A stretch of 64,000 nt of DNA from the NCBI GenBank assembly GCA_003254905.1, contig QANU01043359.1:337983-401982 (forward strand), in the 5' to 3' direction. The stretch is from Nissolia schottii (taxonomy: Eukaryota; Streptophyta; Magnoliopsida; Fabales; Fabaceae). Of this stretch, positions 1 through 10,520 are shown piece by piece. The notes beneath the pieces are model-generated. The model was not told the origin of the DNA. It searched no databases and saw only the letters and a program-made list of their open reading frames with translations. Position numbers and translations under genes: made by a program. Numbering within the stretch: position 1 is the first letter of the stretch; every line of letters starts with the position of its first letter.

Positions 1-331
1 CACCGAATTCTTTGTTGTCGGCTCGAAGCAGACTACTTCTGTCAAGAATGAATGACATTGTTCTTTATATACATTTGCTATGTTGGTTGCTCAATACACC
101 GCCTCTTTCTTGTGTTGATAGATTTTACTTATCATTAAGTTTATGTAGAGGAAGATATGTTCTGGTTCAAACAAATGTATTATATATTATCTATGAATTG
201 AACTTAGAACTCATATATTTCATCTTTATTAGTGCTTTATTATGGAGTTAAAAGTATTTATGAATTTCAAGTTTTATTAAATATATTTTTGTAGCACAAT
301 AATTTTTTAAAATATTTTTTTAATATTTTTT
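1..331. other. AT-rich stretch with no gene seen
   Basis: The stretch holds only short chance reading frames in AT-rich DNA, including runs of T and A near 300-330. It lies directly upstream of the gypsy-type remnant at 332-1236 and may be part of the same insertion. I recognise no protein or RNA in it. Confidence 0.4.
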
Positions 332-406
332 TAATAATAGGTAAACTCGTACGAGTTTACGATCCGAGTTTACGGAGGCTCCACGAGTTTACTTAAACTC
401 GCGAGT
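332..406. repeat. Palindromic repeat of ACTCG/CGAGT motifs
   Basis: The 20-base sequence GTAAACTCGTACGAGTTTAC at about 342-361 is a perfect palindrome. It is followed by further copies of CGAGTTTAC and by CTCGCGAG, giving a compact array of AAACTCG/CGAGTTT half-sites. The array sits immediately before an acidic reading frame that belongs to the neighbouring retroelement. It could be the end of a small inverted-repeat element. No target duplication was found. Confidence 0.4.
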
Positions 407-787
407 TTGATAACCAAGCCTGCAAGGATACCCTCAGCCCGTCTGTGGAGTCGGCGTGGCTCTAGGAAGCGGGTTCCCCGTCCGATTCAACGTCAACTGG
501 CTCCTCGTACTTACGACAACAAAGCAGGACCTTCCACGAGTCCACCGAGTCTATCCATTATTCCTGAGTCCGCATGGGATTCGGATGAGGAAGATGACTC
601 ACTGATCCTTGACTTCCCGGATAGAGAAGAAGAAGGCAAGAACGAAGAGGAACCCATGGAAGAAGACCCTAAAGAAACAGAGGGAAAAGAGGATGAAGAA
701 GAGGACGAGGATCCAGAAGAAGAGGAGGAGGAGGTAGCTGAAGAGGAAGATGAAGATCCTAATGAACAGGATGGGACCACTCCTTAA
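407..787 (+). pseudogene. Acidic C-terminal reading frame of a Ty3/gypsy-like element (remnant)
   Basis: The open frame encodes up to 126 aa. It starts with a basic, Arg-rich stretch (residues about 5-35) and ends with a strongly acidic tail of Glu/Asp (residues about 58-120). The frame probably extends upstream of the first Met without a true start. The acidic tail followed by about 450 bp of non-coding DNA ending in GGTGTTACA matches, in layout and in part in sequence, the reverse complement of 14664-15170. There a short Glu/Gln-rich tail precedes the same terminal sequence. I infer the 3' end of a gypsy-type element rather than a host gene. A host acidic nuclear protein fragment is the alternative. 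Confidence 0.35.
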
Positions 788-1236
788 ACAGTAGCTGATA
801 TCAGACGACCGACCGTGTAACAGTTTTGTATGGGCTAAGTAAAAAGCCCTTAGGTGTATATATTCGGGTTGTAATTAAATGACGCTAATTATAACATAAC
901 TCTTGTATGTATATAATGACTGCTATGTAAATTAAGTAATATATCCATGATGTTACTTGATGGACCACGTGCTTATTTATCTGTTGGCGGATTGTCTTTA
1001 CATTTGCTTGGGAATCGTTAAGCCTCAATGCTCTATTGCTTATACTATATGTTCTATCTTAAGCGCGACTCATATATTTTATGCCTTAACACATGAAAGG
1101 AAAAAGTTTCAAAATTAGTCCATATTCTCTATATAACAAGTATTTCACAAAACTATAAGTATTCCCACCAAGCAGATAATAACCTAGTCTGCGATGCTTA
1201 TTACTTAAGCATAAGCTAGCTAGTTAGGGTGTTACA
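788..1236 (+). mobile_element. LTR-like 3' terminus of a Ty3/gypsy-type retroelement
   Basis: Non-coding sequence ending in CTAGTTAGGGTGTTACA at about 1236. Several blocks match the reverse complement of 12396-12640 and 14669-14913, notably TATATGTTCTATC followed by GCGCGACTCATAT, an ACTATAAGTATT block, and the terminal TTAGGGTGTTRCA. The members are diverged, so this is a different, older copy of the same family. Its right end abuts the truncated LINE at about 1240, which implies either insertion into the LINE or a later deletion. Confidence 0.5.
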
Positions 1237-1239
1237 CCC

Positions 1240-2110
1240 ATCACCATTGGTCTACATCAAGGATCAACTCTGAGTCCCTATCTTTTCACCTTTGTCTTGG
1301 ATGCTTTTAATGAACACATTCAAGGTCTAGTGCCCAAGTGCATGCTTTTCGCAGATGACATTGTTTTGGTGGAAGAGTCGAGAGAAGAGTTCAATTGAAT
1401 GTTAGAACTATGGAGACAAGCATTGGAAACACACAATGTTTGTATAAGCAGAAGTAAGACCGAATATATGGAATGTAGGTATATTAAGGGGCGTAAAAAT
1501 CCAAACGTAGAGGTGATAATTGGAGACAATCCTATACCACACGTCACAAGGTTCAAGTACATTGGCTCCATTATCCAAAATGATGGAGAGATAGAGAGCG
1601 TTGTTAATCATAGGATCTAAGCTGGGTGGATGAAGCGGAGGAGTGTATTGGGAGTTCTGTGTAATAGAAAAGTGCCACTCAAACTTAAGAGAAAATTTTA
1701 CTACACAGCTATAAGACCAGCAATGTTATACAGGACTGAGTGTTGGACAGTAAAAATGCAACAGGAGAAAAAATGAGGATGCTACGGTGGATGTGTGGAC
1801 ACACTAGACAAGATAGCATTAGGAATGATTGCATTAGGGAGAAAGTTGGGGTAACATCTATAGTTCAAAAGATGGTATAATCCTGTCTTAGATGGTTTGG
1901 ACATGTGAAGAGAAGACCATTAGAAGCCCCGATGAGAAGACAAGTGACAGGTAACTCAATAGCTAGAGGGAGAGGGAGCCCTAGAAAAATTATAGAGAAA
2001 ACTATTAGAAGAGATTTAGAAGTTAATGATTTACATGAAAATATGACCTTTAATAAGGTATTATGGCGTTGCTTGATCCATGTAGCCGACTCTACATAGT
2101 GAGATAAAGC
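1240..2110 (+). pseudogene. 5'-truncated LINE reverse transcriptase pseudogene (RTE-like)
   Basis: Conceptual translation gives the reverse transcriptase core LHQGSTLSPYLF, then the catalytic FADDIVLV box (about 1348-1371). The C-terminal part of plant non-LTR polymerases follows (TRFKYIGSIIQNDG, RPAMLYRTECW, WFGHVKRRP). The frame is broken by a TGA at about 1396, a TAA at 1618 and a TAA near 1877, and by a frameshift near 1770. The N-terminal endonuclease and finger regions are missing, since the copy is cut at the junction with the LTR remnant at about 1236. The 3' end (about 2095-2140) reads GTGAGATAAAGCTGTG followed by a TTGTTG-like tail, which resembles RTE-type plant LINEs. The copy is dead. 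Confidence 0.85.
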
Positions 2111-3238
2111 TGTGTTCTTATTGTTGTGTATTTACGTTATCTTCATGAGTGATGCCACCAACACGTATAGACATATTCTCGTTTTCCATTTTTCAAATAT
2201 TTATATACGTTAAATAAATATGCAAGATTACACAAATGCCTCACAAATGATTGAAAAGAAAAAGAAATTTAAAATCTTACACAGAGAAGTAATGAATGCA
2301 AGTCCAAAACCAATGAGGATGCAATAAGGCGGTGATAAGTTGCTGGCGGCAAATGGCTAATAATGACAGGCAAGCAGTGAACTTTGCAGTGGTAATGATT
2401 ATGGATGGGAATGAGAGGGTTGGGTGGAGGAATGGGATATGAAAATGCATCTGCCATAAAAGGGTAAACAAAATGGCCAAAGAAAAAAAGAACGACAAAA
2501 GAAAAGACAAAGAGGGAGAGAAAATGAGTAAGTTTGTGGGGCCCATTTATAATGTGTTGTCACAATTTAATTGATTGTGCTCAAAGTTGACGGGTTCATC
2601 AAGTGACCCCCTAAAAAATTTCTCTCACTCTTCCATTTCTCACCCCTTTTTTTATCTTCATGGAATAAAGATGAGAGTAAAGTGTGGGATGTGACGTGAA
2701 AGGGATTTAAATCCATCTTCATGAGTCATCCCCTCCTTCACCATTAAAACTCCGTTTTCTTTATACACGACCGAGATCCCGTTATTCCATGTTGTCGGTG
2801 GATGAAGCCACCACGTGGCGCAGTACCACGCACACGGGGCCCAACAACGGAACCGAATCCCTGTCTCGCACTCTCTTTCTGATCTCAGAGGCTCAAAAAA
2901 ATGCGTCCAATAGAACGACGCCACACCTTGCGTTAAAGATCCTCACACTCACATCCTACTTCCCACCGCAACAAAACGAACACGAAACTCGCTCGAAGCA
3001 TTTTTATTTTCCCTCTTAGCGGACGCTTCCTCCATTTTTTCCTGCACCCGCACCGCACCGGAGCAATTCCCCTCTAACCACCTTCCAGATCACGTGCCGC
3101 GCGTGCTTGGGAGCCACTTCTTCCCTCCGCAAAGCCAACGATGGACGGTGGCGCGTCGTCGACTCGCTGCTGAAACGGACCGATCCGGCTCGGAGGGATC
3201 GGCTATTTCCATTTTCGGGCTCCGAGAGAGAGGTGAGG
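2111..3238. other. Intergenic region and promoter of the GT64 gene
   Basis: No gene is visible. The last 450 bases become richer in GC and contain a G-box core CACGTG in ACCACGTGGC at about 2811-2820, with CCACGCACACG beside it, a context typical of plant promoters. The stretch 3000-3238 is probably 5' UTR of the GT64 gene. It contains an upstream ATG at 3107 that is in frame with the chosen start. Confidence 0.4.
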
Positions 3239-6200
3239 ATGAGAGGGAGCTGGTTCATGAAGCGCCGGCCGGAGCAGAGGTTCCGGCAGCTCGCGATCAA
3301 CGCCGTCAAGTCGGCGAGGATCAATCTCCTCCTCTGGTGTTGCATTGTGTTAGCGCTGGTCGTGCTCGCCACCATGGCTTCCTCCTTCGCCGTGTTCACC
3401 AATCGCAATCTTTCCATGCCTCGCTTCGACGCTTCGAGGTTCGTTCTCTTTCTCTCTGCCTTTTTTGCGATCGTCGTTTTGATTCCGTTAATCTGCTGCG
3501 AGTTGTTGTTCTTGTTTCTGTTTTCGGTGAATCTTGGCTTGCTTGTTGAGTTATTGAGATCGGTTCAGTTTTTGGTAAGAGGTTTTATATTTATATTATT
3601 ATTTGAAGAAACACGGAAACTTTCCAGTTCCGTAAAAGGAGTTTTCACTTTTTATGCTGTTGTTTCCTTTTTATTCTTTACGGACAAAAAATGAAGGTAA
3701 GTGTTAGTTGAAGGCCAAAAAAATTGGAAAAAATTGCACTCGATGGGATCGGAAAGTAGTAGTTGGATGAGTTTCTATTACTTATTGCTCTGTTTGTATG
3801 TTTAATTTTGGGATTATGGAACCGAGTTACTTGTTTTGAGATGGAGGAGATTGTGTGGAATAGGAGTAGCTGAGTACATGGCTTTGAAGGTTAGTAACGT
3901 TGTGATTGATTGAAAAAATGTTCATTTATTCTGTATGTCTTTTACTATGTAGAGAGAATATAGGGGATAGAGAAAAAGGTTCCTTTATAGTGTTAAGTAA
4001 GGAGTGTTTGGACGGCTTGTTTCATAACAACTTCAGCCTTGGACACCTGAACAAGTTCTTGGTGCAAAGAATTTTGGGAATTCGAGTTTCTGATATGAGT
4101 ATTATCATATTGAAATTCTCGGGACATCACATCACATGGTATTTAGAGTTTCTTTAGTTCAACAGTGGTGGTCGATTACTCATACTTGTATATTTGAATT
4201 GGGGTACATAGTTAGGTACTTTTTGTATTATTTAATGTTATGGACCTTATGTATTATTTAATTTTACAACGTAAGAGATTAATCACTCCTTGATGGGCTT
4301 TTAATGTAATCGTACTTTCGAGCATTTTAAAAAAACAATAACAAACTTTCTTTGTGGTTTAGGTGGTCTTATTCTATTTTATTAGCCTTGTTCGAGCCTT
4401 CAAGTTTAGTGCAATGCAACTGAACATTGGACTTTGAATTGAGAATGTTGATAGCGCCTTCTAACTTGTAAAATTTATTCCGAGTCCAATGTTCAAATTA
4501 AATACTTCAGTATAGCATTTTGAGGTTCGCTTACTTACTTGCATGGGTAATAATGCTACTTAAACAACAAAATTTTACAATATATACGGACAACGTATAA
4601 ATATATAACAAGATGTGAGTGCACATGGCCTCCACATAATTATTGTACTCTACAACAACACTCACACCTTGTATATTTGTACGTTGTCCATGTATGTTGT
4701 CAAAATTTATTATTCAAGTAGCATTACCCTACTGGCATAGTACCGTTATAAATAACTCTGGAAAAATAGTGGGATAAAGGAAAGCCTTTTGATTGTAAAT
4801 TTAAGTTCTTTAGGATCATTGATTGTATTTTGCTCGTAAACTCAGAAAACTCATCTCATGATATATTTCACAGGAAAGGATATTCTGTCGTAATGAACAC
4901 ATGGAAGAGATATGATCTCCTCAAGCAATCCATCATGCATTATTCCTCATGTCCTCGACTTAAATCAGTACATATAGTGTGGAGTGAACCTGATCCTCCT
5001 TCAGATTTTCTTTTAAAATTTCTACATCATGCAATACAGTCGAAGTCTACACATGGGCAACAAGTCAAATTGGAGATTGATATCAACACGGAAGACAGTT
5101 TGAATAATAGATTTAAAGAAATAAAGGATTTGGAGACCGATGCTGTCTTTTCTATTGATGATGATGTCATATTTCCTTGCTCTTCAGTGGAATTTGCATT
5201 TGATGTTTGGCAAAGTGCTTCAGATACAATGGTGGGATTTGTGCCTCGGGCCCATTGGGTGGATTCATTGGTATGATTTTATCTATTTATTTTACCAACT
5301 AGTTTGTTCGCCATTCCGATTCCGATAATATTTCTTTTATGCCTATACATTTGTAGTTCCAACATGGTAGAAAGTATATGGTTTCAGCTTAGAAAAAGCT
5401 AAGTCTTCCTGAGTTGAGTTTTCATGCATTATTTATTGTTCTGTTTATACTGCAAAATTTTGATATAGAAGTTATAGCCTTCAACAGGCTTGATATCTAC
5501 TAGTATTCACATTTGAAGATGCAATTTGGCAAAACATAAAATTCAAACCTTTGTCAAACATATCAATTGGTGATCCATTTTGAATATGAGCTGAGATCTG
5601 CCTTGAAGGAAAAGAAATCTGGACTTTTTCCGTACAAGAAAGAATTTAATCTCTTGATGTGTCGATTCAACATTCTAGAAACTGCTAGTTTTGTTTGGTA
5701 TTTCTATAAATCTTGGACTTCTAGACTTAGTCTTTGGCCTGAAGAATATATCAAACTTTTAATGCTAATCTTTCTGGTTATTCCATGCTCTTGCAGAAAG
5801 GTAATGACAACAAATTTAGATATGGGGGATGGTGGTCTGTGTGGTGGACTGGTACATATAGCATGGTGCTTTCCAAGGCAGCTTTCTTTCACAAAAAGTA
5901 TTTCAGTCTCTACACAAATGAGATGCCAGCATCAATTAGAGAATATGTAACCAAGAATAGGTTTTTCTCTACACTAACTAATCACTCGCTTCCTTCCAGT
6001 TTATTAGACTTCAACCTTCCAAATTATGTAATTCCACCTTGAATGTTATTTGCTAAAATAATTTAATTAACTTACCAGGAATTGTGAAGACATTGCAATG
6101 TCTTTCCTTGTTGCAAATGCAACTGGTGCACCCCCAATATGGGTTCAAGGTAATTGATACATCAGTAGTAGATCGCTAATTATCATCTCGAGAATTTGTT

Positions 6201-7214
6201 TCTGTACACTGAAGTCACATTACAATGTTAACAATGCCAAAGCTTATGACAATTTCATAGGAGTATGGTCATCCGTCCCCCTTCTCTTGTTTTTCTGAAT
6301 AAATAAATAATTTCTGAATAAATAAATCTTTATTTTAATACCTCAAAATGACTAAAATATCCTTGCTTTGAAGTGAGTTGTGACATGTAAGATTGATTGC
6401 GGTTGAGGACTGCTAAGTGATGTCTGGAATGTTATTTCAAAACAAACATTATAAAAATGCTAATATATGTATTTTTACTTTTTTTTTTTTCAAAAATAAA
6501 TATATTTTTTGGTCAAACACATTATATGTTCTCCAACAAGAGTCAAACACAGCTCTTTTAATTTACCTCTTGGCACAGGACCAAGAGAGATGCCACTTGA
6601 TCTACTAGCTCTCAGCATATGTTTTTTTTTTCTGAGACTACTAGACACTCGTAGTTTATTTTATCCCCGCACCCAGGGTTCTGGCTGCCTAGTTCTGTTC
6701 GTGAAAGTATGTTGTCAACTGTCTGTAATTGCTTGGAACAGTTTAATAATTTGCATTATTTACAGTGTGAATATTTATAACTATGGAATACTGCTGGTAT
6801 TTTGAGAAATTGTTGTATTTTTATCACACTAATCCTAATGCTCAAGTAAACGAATACAATTATAAATTTCTGTTTGTGGGACAAGTAGCTGGCAGTGAGG
6901 TTTCATGTATTGCTTGATTTTATATTGTCCATATACATGTTGCACATTAACTATGTTCATTGTGGTCTCAAGATAATTAAAGCACCGCGTGAATATGTGG
7001 CACTCCTACATCGATACCTGCACGTGTCAATTTCGTTGATTTCATTGTTACAGGTAAAATATTTGAAATTGGATCCACTGGGATCAGCAGCATGGGAGGT
7101 CACAGTAATAAAAGAACAGTGTGTGTCAATAGATTTACTGCTGTATATGGGCGGATGCCCTTGGTATCTACTTCAGTGAAGGCTGTCGATAGCCGCCACA
7201 ACTGGTTTTGGTGA
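3239..7214 (+). CDS. Glycosyltransferase family 64 protein (EPC1/GMT1-like), 5 exons
   Basis: Exons: 3239-3438, 4874-5270, 5797-5960, 6079-6149 and 7054-7214. All junctions are GT-AG and in phase, giving 330 aa. Residues 1-28 are basic and cytosolic; residues about 29-50 form one transmembrane anchor, as expected of a type II Golgi enzyme. The GT64 domain starts at about residue 68 (KGYSVVMNTWKRYDLL). The metal-binding DDD motif is at residues 162-164 in FSIDDDVIFP, and RYGGWWSVWWTGTYSMVLSKA and NCEDIAMSF follow. Plant EPC1/GMT1 (Arabidopsis At3g55830, about 334 aa) acts in glycosylation of inositol phosphoceramide sphingolipids, and its loss affects cell adhesion. This function is transferred by family and length only. 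The start ATG at 3239 was chosen over the in-frame ATG at 3107 because the latter adds 44 residues not expected in the family; ATG 3257 is also possible. Intron 1 carries a MITE. Confidence 0.93.
4551..4726. mobile_element. Long-hairpin MITE in intron 1 of the GT64 gene
   Basis: The left arm begins TAATGCTACTTAAACAAC and the right arm ends TTCAAGTAGCATTA. The arms stay complementary for about 70 bases each, including GGACAACGTA / TACGTTGTCC and AAGRTGTGAGT / ACTCACACCTT, leaving a short central loop. The element is about 176 bp and non-coding. I could not settle the target duplication because GGGTAA lies on the left and TACCC on the right, which may be part of the terminal repeat. Superfamily is unassigned. 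Confidence 0.7.
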
Positions 7215-8506
7215 CAATCTGGATTTTGATTTTCTTTGCAGCTTTAGAAATTCCACTCTCTTACAGTTAGCTAGTTGGGTAACCCGATTCTTGTTAGTTA
7301 CATAGCTGTATAATATTGAATCTTACACAAAATTCATGCATTTTGGCAGGGAGAGCAAATATAGCACATTCCTTAGATTCATTCCTTGTATTCTTGACAT
7401 GTTATACAAGACTGCTGAGGTTATTTTTGTCTCTAAAATATAAAATTATTGTATAATTACGGGATATTACATCCAATGGCATGAGACGCTAGGACGAGTT
7501 GATCCATTCTCTTATTAGAAAAATTTGCTTGTGATCCTAGAGAGACATATTGACTTTATAATTTTTTTTAAAGCTCTGTTACACATACACCAAAAATCAT
7601 ACACCATACATACATCTCGTACTTATATACATAAAGTTCGTGTTTTAATTCATGTAATATTTGTGCACTTAATTAAATATAGTTGAGAGTATCATTTACA
7701 AGTTTATAATGTTTGCGCACTAATGATAATAAAATTTGTGCATTATTAATGGTGTATGTAAGGTGTATGAAATTGGGTGTACGTATAACACTTTTGTTTT
7801 TTTTATATTGTCATCTAATTTGACTAAGGCAAAATCAATCATTTATGTTAATATGACAAAAAGTAATTACCTGATTGCATAAAATTACTTTATTTGGTTA
7901 GGGAATACAAATTAAACTTTAAAATGTTTATTGTGTGGGGTATGGAGCATATAGTGCTCAAAAATCATACAAGAACACTATTTCCTTGGAACAAATAATT
8001 TACATGTGAACTAAGCTACGAACAAATATTCAAAAAAAAAAAAAAAAAAACTTGAGCAAACGCTATTTCCCTACTCTATTTAAGTAGCGAAACTCTTGTC
8101 CCTTTGTAGAAACCAAAATATATAGGGCGAATAATTGCCTTTGCAGATTTTTTTCATCCCTATCCAAAATTAAACAATACTTCCGCTTCTGAGTTTTAAA
8201 TCCCTTGATCATAAACAATTTTAACAAAATATGGAAGCATTTTGAAAAAAAATGAAAATTAATAAACTTGTTACTATTTTACAAAGATAGTTACATACAT
8301 GATACAACAAACCCATTACAAAATTGAATCCACTTCTATTTCCGTTTTTTTTTTCGTTTTCTTTTTATACTTTAAAAACTACAAAGAATTTCCATTTTTT
8401 TTTAAATAGCATATCATATTTAAAGTGAATTGAATTACCCAATATAATAAATATCCTCCAAAGTGTCACCACCTTCACCTTGTTCATCATCATCATCCCA
8501 AGTGTT
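7215..8506. other. Intergenic region between the convergent GT64 and HSPRO genes
   Basis: The two genes are transcribed toward each other, so this stretch holds both 3' ends. It is AT-rich with an A run at about 8031-8050 and T runs near 8345-8405. Apart from the small inverted-repeat element at 7577-7790 I see no gene. Confidence 0.5.
7577..7790. mobile_element. 214-bp MITE with terminal inverted repeats
   Basis: The left end TGTTACACATACACC pairs with the right end GGGTGTACGTATAACA. Complementarity continues inward for roughly 37 bases with mismatches (ATCATACACCATACATACA against TGTATGTAAGGTGTATGA). There is no coding capacity. A clean target duplication is not evident. Confidence 0.6.
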
Positions 8507-9940
8507 CTAGCATCGAATCCTTCTATTACACCCATTATTAACAACATCGCTATAACTATTGTTGTTGTTATTATCGTTGTTTTCCCAAAAGTACCCCAGG
8601 AACGTCTTAGCCGCATCCAAGCTGGGAAAATAAGTAGGCTCCATGAATATCTGACTCAGCGAGTCACCCCCGTCGCAACTCAGACCGACTCGGTTCCCAC
8701 TCGCCTCCACGCTGCCCATCACCACCGACACCACCTGCTTGTACCCGAAGAAGAACCCCTTCATCGCAGCCTCCACCGCCTGCATCGCCTGCAGCAAGTG
8801 AACCTTCTCGAACCCTCCCTCCCCCGCCGTTTTCTCCGCCGCGTACAGCCTCATCGCCGCCTCCTGGATCCTCGGCCCGCCCGTCGGGTCCGCCTCTACT
8901 CCCAGCACCTCCGGCACCCTGTGCCTCAGATCCCTGCACATCCGCGCCATCTCCACCAGCTCCTTCGACCGGAAGCAAAACGCCGCCGTTTCACCGCCGC
9001 ACCGCACCGCCAGCTGGTTCTTCAGCCTCAAGAAATCGTCGGGATCCATCATCACGTGCATGTCCATCACCTCCGCGAGAAGCTTCCAGATCCGCTCCAC
9101 CGCGTGGCACTCACTCGCCGCCGTATCGAACCTTCTGTTCTCGATGGATCCCCCCATCCGTTCCAGAAGCTTCCTCGATACGCGGATCCACGACTCCGCG
9201 ATCTGGTGCGCCGCGTGCACCGTGAGGTTCTCGTAGTTCTCAGCTAACGTCGTCGTTTGGAGCGCGTGGACCTCACTGGGCTTGCAAACGGCGTCGTACA
9301 AGAGGCTGGGCTTTCCCGCCAAATTGGGCTCGCCAAGGCCCAAAGTGTAGGGACAGCGGCTCATCTGGCACTCCACGGTGAGAAGGATCCTCTGCGCCGC
9401 GTCCTTGGATGCGCGCCACGTGGCGAGGCGCGGGAGCAGGCTGGACTCGCTGTAGCTTAATCTTCTGCCCTGGGACTCGGTGAGATCTGCGGTGGGGGCA
9501 GTGCCACGTGTCTCCGGGTCGCACTCCTCGTCCTCGCAGAGCATCGCGATGATCTCGATCTGACGCGTGGCGAGGGACTCGATCCTGCGGCTCCACTCCC
9601 TGTGGTTCGCGTAGGGCCTGGGGTCAGACGAAACGGTCGAGAGGAACCGGAACGTGATCTCGAGGGCCTGCAGCGCGGGTTTTAGGACGGGCTCGTTGTT
9701 CCACGCGGGGAAGTCTCTGGTGGACCAGAGTTTTCGGAGCTCAGGGAGGCGGAGGTATTGTTCGTAGGCGGCGCAGAGCGGCGGCGGCGCGGCGGAGATG
9801 TCGGTGGTGGTGCGGATGGGGAGGTGGAGAGAGGGTTGGGGGCCGCCGCGTGGTGAGGGCTTGTCGGGGAGAGAGAGTTTTGGAGCCTTGGAAGACATGT
9901 TGGAGTTGATCATTTTTGATTTCCGATGTAAATCAACCAT
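8507..9940 (-). CDS. HSPRO: HSPRO (Hs1pro-1-like) nematode/pathogen resistance-associated protein, intronless
   Basis: The single-exon frame encodes 477 aa from the ATG at 9940. That Met was chosen over the one at 9952 because MVDLHRKSKM matches the conserved family start (MVD...KRKM in Arabidopsis HSPRO2). Family hallmarks are LCAAYEQYLRLPELRKLW (N-terminal domain), ALQALEITFRFLSTV, SDPRPYANHREWSRR, and the C-terminal region with FCFRSKELVEMARMCRDLRH and GFFFGYKQVVSVVMGSVEASGNRVG. Sugar beet Hs1pro-1 was described in cyst nematode resistance. Arabidopsis HSPRO1/2 are stress-induced proteins reported to bind the SnRK1 beta-gamma subunit; no enzyme activity is known. The C terminus has an Asn-rich tail (ENNDNNNNN) that looks lineage-specific. 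The gene is GC-rich compared with its surroundings. A TATA box lies about 110 bp upstream of the start. Confidence 0.95.
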   Translation of the reverse strand: MVDLHRKSKMINSNMSSKAPKLSLPDKPSPRGGPQPSLHLPIRTTTDISAAPPPLCAAYEQYLRLPELRKLWSTRDFPAWNNEPVLKPALQALEITFRFLSTVSSDPRPYANHREWSRRIESLATRQIEIIAMLCEDEECDPETRGTAPTADLTESQGRRLSYSESSLLPRLATWRASKDAAQRILLTVECQMSRCPYTLGLGEPNLAGKPSLLYDAVCKPSEVHALQTTTLAENYENLTVHAAHQIAESWIRVSRKLLERMGGSIENRRFDTAASECHAVERIWKLLAEVMDMHVMMDPDDFLRLKNQLAVRCGGETAAFCFRSKELVEMARMCRDLRHRVPEVLGVEADPTGGPRIQEAAMRLYAAEKTAGEGGFEKVHLLQAMQAVEAAMKGFFFGYKQVVSVVMGSVEASGNRVGLSCDGGDSLSQIFMEPTYFPSLDAAKTFLGYFWENNDNNNNNSYSDVVNNGCNRRIRC

Positions 9941-10050
9941 CTTTGGAGACAAATAGAATGAAGTGTATGTGTATCTCTACGTGTGTTTCTTTTTCAGTTG
10001 AGTTGTGTTGAATTGAAATGAAATGAAATGGGCAAGTGAAGAGAAAAGGG

Positions 10051-10060
10051 TATTTATATA
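10051..10060 (-). promoter_or_regulatory. TATA box of the HSPRO gene
   Basis: On the minus strand the sequence reads TATATAAATA, about 110 bases upstream of the chosen HSPRO start codon. This predicts transcription starting at about 10020-10030 and a 5' UTR of some 85 bases. A pure GA tract at about 10083-10101 (CT on the coding strand) lies just upstream, a common feature of plant core promoters. Confidence 0.7.
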
Positions 10061-10260
10061 AAATATGGAAGGAGCGAGATGTGGAGAGAGAGAGAGAGAG
10101 AAAAGGGGTGGGGGGCGGAAATAAGGCGAAAGACGTGTGTGTGGACTGGCAGCATGAAGAACGAGGAATTTGAAAGTCGGCTCGGCGTGGAAAATGATTT
10201 TTCAAATTAAGGAAAGCATATTTAAAAAAATGGAAAGGGGATTTATTACGCACACATATA

Positions 10261-10520
10261 TATGGTACCCAAAAGATTTATATTTCATAATATGATCAAT
10301 GTAAAAAATTTATATTTTTATGAGTCTAAGTTTGAATTTGTCACAGGATGTGATAAATTTAGAATTTTTTTATTTATTTATTTTTAAAAATGTCTGAATT
10401 TGTCACAGGGTGTGGTAAATTCAGATTTTTTTTTAAATGTCTGAATTCGCTATTGGATGTGACAAATTCAGTTTCAGGCTATACGATTGTAAATTTGTAT
10501 TCTAATCCATATTTTGGTAT
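10261..10520. repeat. Three-unit hairpin repeat (GAATTTGTCACA...TGTGRYAAATTC family), copy 1
   Basis: Three imperfect palindromes follow each other, each built as TCTGAATTTGTCACA, a short loop, then TGTGGTAAATTCAGA. They are separated by T/A tracts. The right flank CCATATTTTGGTATACA resembles the right flank of the related array at 33560-33910 (CCTATATTTTAGTATACA), so the two are copies of one dispersed element. It is non-coding. Confidence 0.65.

Noticed and set aside
511..780. 89-aa Ser-rich minus-strand frame
   Set aside because: It is the antisense of the GAA/GAG-rich acidic tail; poly-Ser arises from the reverse complement.
8480..9247. 255-aa plus-strand frame opposite HSPRO
   Set aside because: It is an Arg/His/Leu-rich shadow of a GC-rich gene. 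It has no domain, and the minus strand is the recognised HSPRO gene.
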